64,000 bases of DNA from CAZKVJ01 sp964556225. Lineage in GTDB: Bacteria; Actinomycetota; Acidimicrobiia; Acidimicrobiales; Ilumatobacteraceae. The stretch covers positions 56,497 to 120,496 of the forward strand of contig CAZKVJ010000012.1 of NCBI GenBank assembly GCA_964556225.1, in the 5' to 3' direction. The translations under genes and the position numbers were made by a program. Below the pieces are notes generated by a model. That model saw only the letters and a list, made by a program, of their open reading frames with translations, made no database searches and was not told the origin of the DNA. This document shows, one piece after another, positions 59,888 through 64,000 of the stretch. Within the stretch, counting starts at the first letter, position 1. Each line of letters begins with the position of its first letter.

Positions 59888-60508
59888 TCACGGGTCGACG
59901 TCGCAACGCCACCGCTGGATCGTCCTCCACAGCTGGTCGACCTGGGCCGACAGCTCGTCGAGCCCACCAGCGTTCGTGATGACGACGTCGGCGACGGCGC
60001 GTCGCTCGGCGTCGCTGGCCTGTGCGGCGAGCCTCGCTTCGACGTCCGGGCGGGCCATCCCTCGAGTCACCGCCCGCTCGATGCGCACCTCAGCGGGCGC
60101 CTCGACGCTGACCACCCTCGAGTAGGAGTGCGCCGGGTCGGCGCGCCCCAGGTTGCTCTCCACCAGGATCGCCATGTCCAGCACGACGACCGCGTCGGCG
60201 GGGAGGGCGTCGAGGCGCTGGCCCAGCTCGGCGTTGATCGCCGGGTGGCTGATGCGGGTCAGGCGAGTCAGCGCCTCGGGTTCGGAGAACACCACGGCGG
60301 CGAGTGCGGCCCGGTCGATGTGGCCCGCCTCGTCGCAGATCCCGGTTCCCAGCTCGTCGATGACCGCGCGCTCGGCCCTGCCACCCGGCGCGATGACCTC
60401 GCGGCCGAGCCGGTCGACGTCGATGACGACCGCGCCGCGCTCGGCCAGCATCGTGGCGACCGTCGACTTGCCCGATCCGATCCCGCCGGTGAGGCCGATG
60501 ACCAGCAC
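59888..60508 (-). CDS. coaE: Dephospho-CoA kinase
   Basis: The last step of coenzyme A synthesis; 206 residues. P-loop GLTGGIGSGKSTVA at the N-terminus, then DVDRLGREVIAPGG, HPAINAEL and VVLDMAILVES, the family's nucleotide and CoA-binding segments. GTG 60508 is required by the P-loop position. TACTGT (60522 to 60517) lies 8 nt upstream on this strand, indicating a leaderless transcript. Confidence 0.95.
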   Translation of the reverse strand: MLVIGLTGGIGSGKSTVATMLAERGAVVIDVDRLGREVIAPGGRAERAVIDELGTGICDEAGHIDRAALAAVVFSEPEALTRLTRISHPAINAELGQRLDALPADAVVVLDMAILVESNLGRADPAHSYSRVVSVEAPAEVRIERAVTRGMARPDVEARLAAQASDAERRAVADVVITNAGGLDELSAQVDQLWRTIQRWRCDVDP

Positions 60509-60605
60509 GGCCGGGCACAGTACCGATGACGTTCGCCCCTGGGACGGATCCGGCGGGGAGGCCCACGATGAGACCGGGTCCCGAGCCCCCGTGAGGAGGT
60601 GGCCG

Positions 60606-61154
60606 ATGCGTGCCGTCATCGTCTACGAGTCCATGTACGGCAACACCCATGTGGTGGCCGATCACATCGCCGAGGGGCTCCGCCCGATGGCGGAGGTGGA
60701 CGTCGTCCCGGTTGACCAGGCTTCACGCGACGCCGTCGCGAGCGCGGACCTCGTCGTGGTCGGCGGGCCGACCCACGCCCACGGCATGACCACGAGGTGG
60801 TCGCGCAAGGCGGCGATGGAGGCGGCCGCCAAGCCCGGCGCTGGCCTCGAGGCCGACCCCGATGCCGAGGGTGACGGGCTGCGGGCCTGGTTCGATCACC
60901 TCGGATCGGTGGAGGGCGTCGCCGCCGCCGCGTTCGACACCCGCATCGACGGGCCGCCGCTGTTCACCGGGCGGGCCTCCCGGGGCATCACCCGCCGCCT
61001 GCGCCACCACGGCTTCGTGCCCGCCGCCGAGCCCGAGAGCTTCCTCGTCGACAGCAAGCACCACCTGGTCGCCGGCGAGGTCGACCGGGCCACGGCCTGG
61101 GGCCGCACCCTCGCGGCCGCGCTGGCCGAGATCGAACGGGCGCCGAGCTTCTGA
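60606..61154 (+). CDS. Flavodoxin-family protein
   Basis: A 182-residue flavodoxin-fold protein. The FMN phosphate loop is YESMYGNTHVVADHIAEGL, the second FMN loop region VVVGGPTHAHGMTTR. The middle insert (PGAGLEADPDAEGDGLRAWF) is longer than in classic flavodoxin. ATG 60606 is set by AGGAGG 7 nt upstream; the long frame before it overlaps coaE. Probably an FMN electron carrier or an oxygen-protective flavoprotein. Confidence 0.9.
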   Translation: MRAVIVYESMYGNTHVVADHIAEGLRPMAEVDVVPVDQASRDAVASADLVVVGGPTHAHGMTTRWSRKAAMEAAAKPGAGLEADPDAEGDGLRAWFDHLGSVEGVAAAAFDTRIDGPPLFTGRASRGITRRLRHHGFVPAAEPESFLVDSKHHLVAGEVDRATAWGRTLAAALAEIERAPSF

Positions 61155-61267
61155 CGGCGGTCGCCGCGATCGTCGGAGGGCGGAATCGGCGCGATCTGCC
61201 TCTACCCTTGAACCACCCGGTCCGGGGCACGGCGACCCGAACCCTGACGCTGGCACAGAGGTAGCGA
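61155..61267 (+). promoter_or_regulatory. carD upstream region
   Basis: A 113-nt region. A TACCCT hexamer (61203-61208) about 60 nt before the carD start is the best -10 candidate, giving a leadered transcript, unlike many genes here. AGAGGTAGCGA just before GTG 61268 supplies a weak SD. Confidence 0.4.
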
Positions 61268-61792
61268 GTGAAGTTCAAGAAGGGTGAGACGGTCATCTAC
61301 CCCCAGCACGGCGCGTGCCTGGTGATGGGGACCAAGAAGATGACCGCATTCGGTGAGACGCGCGACTACCTGATCCTGCGCACCGTGATCAACGAGATGA
61401 CGCTGTCAGTGCCGGTCGCCAACGCCGAGGAGGTGGGGGTCCGCCCGCCGGTGTCGCCGGACGAGCTCGACGACCTCGTCGCCGTGCTCTCCAAGCCGGA
61501 CCCGCGGGTGCCGTCCAACTGGAGCCGGCGGTTCAAGAACCACCAGGAGAAGCTGAAGAGCGGCGACGTGTACCAGGTGGCCGAGGTGGTGCGGAACCTG
61601 GCCGCCCGCAACCGCGACGCCTCGCTGTCGGCGGCCGAGCGCACCATGTACGAGCGGGCGCGGATCAACCTCATCTCCGAGATCGCCCCTGCGCTGAAGG
61701 TGTCGGCCGAGGAGGCCGAGCGCTACCTCGACGACGCGCTGGCCAGGGGTGTGCTGAAGACCGTTAAGGAGCCGGCCAAGAAGAAGTCTTGA
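61268..61792 (+). CDS. carD: CarD-family RNA polymerase-binding transcription factor
   Basis: A 174-residue protein that binds RNA polymerase beta and stabilises the open complex, chiefly at rRNA promoters. The N-terminal Tudor-like RID reads FKKGETVIYPQHGACLVMGT then LSVPVANAEEVGVRPPV. The helical DNA-binding C-domain has VPSNWSRRFKNHQEKLKSGD, VYQVAEVVRNLAARNRD and LSAAERTMYERARINLISEI. The conserved Trp of the family (here in NWSRR) is present. GTG start. Confidence 0.95.
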   Translation: MKFKKGETVIYPQHGACLVMGTKKMTAFGETRDYLILRTVINEMTLSVPVANAEEVGVRPPVSPDELDDLVAVLSKPDPRVPSNWSRRFKNHQEKLKSGDVYQVAEVVRNLAARNRDASLSAAERTMYERARINLISEIAPALKVSAEEAERYLDDALARGVLKTVKEPAKKKS

Positions 61793-61802
61793 CCGGAGGC
61801 GC

Positions 61803-62549
61803 CTACCGGGGTGCCAGCTGCAGCGTGGCCGTCACCGGGAGGTGGTCCGACATCGCGGCCCAGCGGGGCCCGCCGGTCGGCACGCTGACGTCGAGCACCT
61901 CGGTGCCCTCCGGAGCCAGGATGTGGTCGAGCGTCTGGTGGGGGGCGTCGCTCGGGTTGGTGAGCGCGGGGACGCCGGGGTGCGCACGGGACCAGGCGTC
62001 CACGGGCGTGGCGGCGGCGAACGTGTCGAGCAGATCGACGTCGCCGTGGCTGTTCAGGTCGCCGGTGATCACCACCGGCAGGCCCAGCAGCGCCGAGTCG
62101 GCCAGCCCGAGCGCAGTGGTGATGCGCGCCTGGGCGAGGCGCTCGGCGGTGTCGCGGTGCGAGGCGAGGTGCACGTCCACGAGGCGCAACGCGTCGGCGG
62201 GCGACGCCGGCCCTGGGCGGACGACCGTGACGGCGAGCAGCACCCGGTGGCGCCAGCTCCAGATCCGCGTGCCCGTGGAGATGACGGCACGGTGGGGGCG
62301 CTCGAGGCGATGGGGGCTGAGCACGGCCAGCCCCTCGGCCCGCCACCACAACGGGCCGTAGGGATAGTGCTTGCGGACCCACGTCCAGCGCCAGCCGAGG
62401 GTGCGGGCGAGGCGCCGGGCCTGGCCGCGCCGCACCTCCTGCAGCGCGACGGCGTCGGGGGCCAGGCCGTCGAGCTCGGCGGCGATCGGCGCCAGGTCGG
62501 GTGATGCCGAGCCCAGCAGGTTCCACGTCGTGATCCGCCACGAGGCCAT
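61803..62549 (-). CDS. Endonuclease/exonuclease/phosphatase-family hydrolase
   Basis: A 248-residue EEP-fold enzyme. Catalytic motifs in order: WRITTWNLLG (Asn), LDGLAPDAVALQEVRRG (Glu), LRLVDVHLASH, VVITGDLNSHGDVDLLD (Asp/Asn) and AMSDHLPVTATL (Asp-His). Metal-dependent phosphodiesterase on nucleic acid, phospholipid or phosphoinositide; which one is not visible. There is no signal peptide. ATG 62549; the very long frame continuing to 63917 is antisense to the PLP enzyme and not real. Confidence 0.9.
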   Translation of the reverse strand: MASWRITTWNLLGSASPDLAPIAAELDGLAPDAVALQEVRRGQARRLARTLGWRWTWVRKHYPYGPLWWRAEGLAVLSPHRLERPHRAVISTGTRIWSWRHRVLLAVTVVRPGPASPADALRLVDVHLASHRDTAERLAQARITTALGLADSALLGLPVVITGDLNSHGDVDLLDTFAAATPVDAWSRAHPGVPALTNPSDAPHQTLDHILAPEGTEVLDVSVPTGGPRWAAMSDHLPVTATLQLAPR

Positions 62550-62612
62550 CGGACGCGAGTCTGGCCGATCCGGCCCTCGGTAGGGTCGCTTCCGCACACG
62601 GAGGGAGGTGCG

Positions 62613-63968
62613 GTGGGCGAGGCCAGGGCGTCCTACGAGCAGCTGCACGGCGAAGGTGTCGACCTGGCACCCGTGCCGGTGGAGGTCGAGCGGTTCATCA
62701 GGGCACGGCTCGACGGAGCACCGCTCGGGCACCGCGCGTCGCCGAGCGAGCTCGACGCGCTGCTGGACGGCAGCATCACGGCGGGCGGGCTCGGGCCGGC
62801 TGAGGCCTGGCGCCGCGTCACCGAGGTGATCGTGCCCAACACGATCGGGCTCGACAGCGAGCGTTTCCTCGCCTTCATCCCCATGGCCCCGTCTGCCGCG
62901 GCGGTGTGGATGGACGCGGTGGTGGGGGCGGCATCGTTCTCCGCCGAGTCGTGGCTGGAGGCCGCAGGGGCGGTGGCGGCCGAGCACCAGCTGGTGCGAT
63001 TCCTGGCCGACCTGGCCGGCCTCCCACCCGGCGCCGGTGGGTGCTGCATGTCCGGTGGATCCATCGGCAACCTGAGCGCGCTCGCCGTGGCTCGCGAGCA
63101 CCGACCGGGTCGGCCGCTGGTGGCGGTGGCGGACACGGTCCATGCCTCTGTCGACAACGCGCTCCACCTCCTCGGGTTGACGGCGCTCGTCGTGCCGACC
63201 GGCCCGGACGGACGGTTCACCGGCGAGGGGCTGGCCGCGGCGGTGGGCGAGCGCACCGGCGTGGGGGTGGTGGTGGCGTCCGGCGGCAGCACGAACGCCG
63301 GGATCGTCGACGACCTCGCCGGAGTCGCCGAGGTTGCGCAGCGCATGGGAGCCTGGCTCCACGTCGACGCCGCCTACGGCGGTGCGGCCTTGCTGCTCGA
63401 CGAGCTGCGTCCCCGCTTCGCCGGTGTCGAGCACGCCGACTCGATCATCGTCGACCCGCACAAGTGGCTGTTCGCGACGTCGGGGAGCTGTGCCGTCATC
63501 TACCGCGAGCCGGCGCTCGCCGCCGCCGTGCACACCCAGCACGGGCCGTACCTCGACGTGCTGCACGGCGACGACGAGCGCGACTGGAACCCGTGCGATC
63601 TCGGCTACCAGCTCACCCGCCGGGCGAGCGGGTTGCCGCTGTGGTTCTCGCTGGCGGTCCACGGCAGCGACGCCCACGCCGCCGCGGTGCGCCGGGGTGT
63701 GGCGCTCGCTCGCTACACCGCCGACGCGATCCGGGGTCTGGGCGCGCCGCTCGAGATGGTGATCGAGCCCGAGCTGTCCGTCGTGCTGTTCCGCCGCCAC
63801 GGCTGGGATGCCACCGACTGGAGGCGCTGGGCCGCAGGGCTGCTCGACGCCGGGGTCGCCTTCGTGGCCCCCACGTCGTGGCGGGGGGAGCCCGTCGGCC
63901 GGCTCGTCTTCCTCCACCCTCGCACCCCGACCTCCCTCATCGACGAGATCCTCTCCACCCTGACCTGA
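62613..63968 (+). CDS. PLP-dependent group II (aromatic amino acid) decarboxylase-like enzyme
   Basis: A 451-residue fold-type I PLP enzyme. The PLP lysine is Lys284 in VDPHKWLFAT, with the partner Asp in HVDAAYGGAAL. MSGGSIGNLSALAVAREH and the C-terminal VAPTSWRGEPVGRLVFLHPRT are typical for aromatic-L-amino-acid/tyrosine decarboxylase relatives. GTG 62613 has GGAGGT (62604-62609) upstream. The substrate (an amino acid) is not determined. The gene ends 32 nt before the window edge. Confidence 0.9.
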   Translation: MGEARASYEQLHGEGVDLAPVPVEVERFIRARLDGAPLGHRASPSELDALLDGSITAGGLGPAEAWRRVTEVIVPNTIGLDSERFLAFIPMAPSAAAVWMDAVVGAASFSAESWLEAAGAVAAEHQLVRFLADLAGLPPGAGGCCMSGGSIGNLSALAVAREHRPGRPLVAVADTVHASVDNALHLLGLTALVVPTGPDGRFTGEGLAAAVGERTGVGVVVASGGSTNAGIVDDLAGVAEVAQRMGAWLHVDAAYGGAALLLDELRPRFAGVEHADSIIVDPHKWLFATSGSCAVIYREPALAAAVHTQHGPYLDVLHGDDERDWNPCDLGYQLTRRASGLPLWFSLAVHGSDAHAAAVRRGVALARYTADAIRGLGAPLEMVIEPELSVVLFRRHGWDATDWRRWAAGLLDAGVAFVAPTSWRGEPVGRLVFLHPRTPTSLIDEILSTLT

Positions 63969-64000
63969 CCCACCCCTCCCGTTCTGGCAGCACCAGGTAG

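Noticed and set aside
62550..63917. Extension of the EEP hydrolase frame to 704 residues
   Set aside because: The extra part is antisense to the PLP decarboxylase, and the EEP motifs begin right after ATG 62549.

Overview
The window is about 70% G+C and reads as chromosomal DNA of an actinobacterium, most likely the class Acidimicrobiia (Ilumatobacter-like). This rests on the actinobacterial gene order M16 peptidase-dapB ... dapA-rnj ... ftsK ... rimO-pgsA-cinA-thpR, a CarD regulator, a TetR/diiron-protein/methyltransferase unit, acyl-CoA dehydrogenase clusters and a PPi-type phosphofructokinase. Many genes lack a Shine-Dalgarno sequence and instead carry a TANNNT hexamer 6-8 nt before the start codon, which suggests leaderless transcripts. 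The species assignment is inference; no rRNA is present.

Layout. 0-2 kb: end of an M16 peptidase gene, then dapB. 2-12 kb: an accessory stretch (thiol peroxidase, a DapA paralogue, a VTT membrane protein, an acyl-CoA ligase, three secreted lipoproteins including a cupredoxin, then TetR-diiron protein-methyltransferase-winged-helix regulator). 12-26.5 kb: the housekeeping block dapA-rnj-ftsK-rimO-pgsA-cinA-thpR, split by a giant transmembrane SARP regulator and a small divergent membrane protein. 26.5-28 kb: a nucleotide cyclase flanked by two gene relics.

28-40.6 kb is the most unusual part, a compact non-ribosomal peptide locus. A flavin dehydrogenase (coupled to a HupE-like membrane protein) diverges from a stand-alone adenylation enzyme, a free carrier protein and a 2654-residue NRPS, C-A-T-C-A-T-TE. 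The dehydrogenase/ligase/carrier trio matches the set that turns proline into a pyrrole or pyrroline on a carrier. The first NRPS adenylation domain reads as Asn-specific and is interrupted, after core motif A8, by a complete zinc-ribbon plus PP-loop ATP-pyrophosphatase domain of the WbpG/AANH type. I infer a small peptide in which an amide (perhaps the Asn side chain) is converted to an amidine, nitrile or thioamide on the assembly line.

40.6-54 kb: a two-gene 2-oxoacid:ferredoxin oxidoreductase, tRNA-Arg(UCU), and lipid/CoA metabolism genes (acyl-CoA dehydrogenases, enoyl-CoA hydratase, MFS transporters, MOSC protein, second diiron protein) with gene remnants and a dispersed family of intergenic hairpins. 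54-57 kb: an ECF sigma factor with an anti-sigma factor whose outer domain is a PCuAC copper-binding domain, then an RDD membrane protein and a protein of fifteen 9-residue repeats. 57-64 kb: LLM oxidoreductase, PPi-phosphofructokinase, AIM24-like protein, coaE, flavodoxin, carD, an EEP-family phosphodiesterase and a PLP-dependent decarboxylase. No rRNA, CRISPR array, complete insertion sequence or phage was seen.
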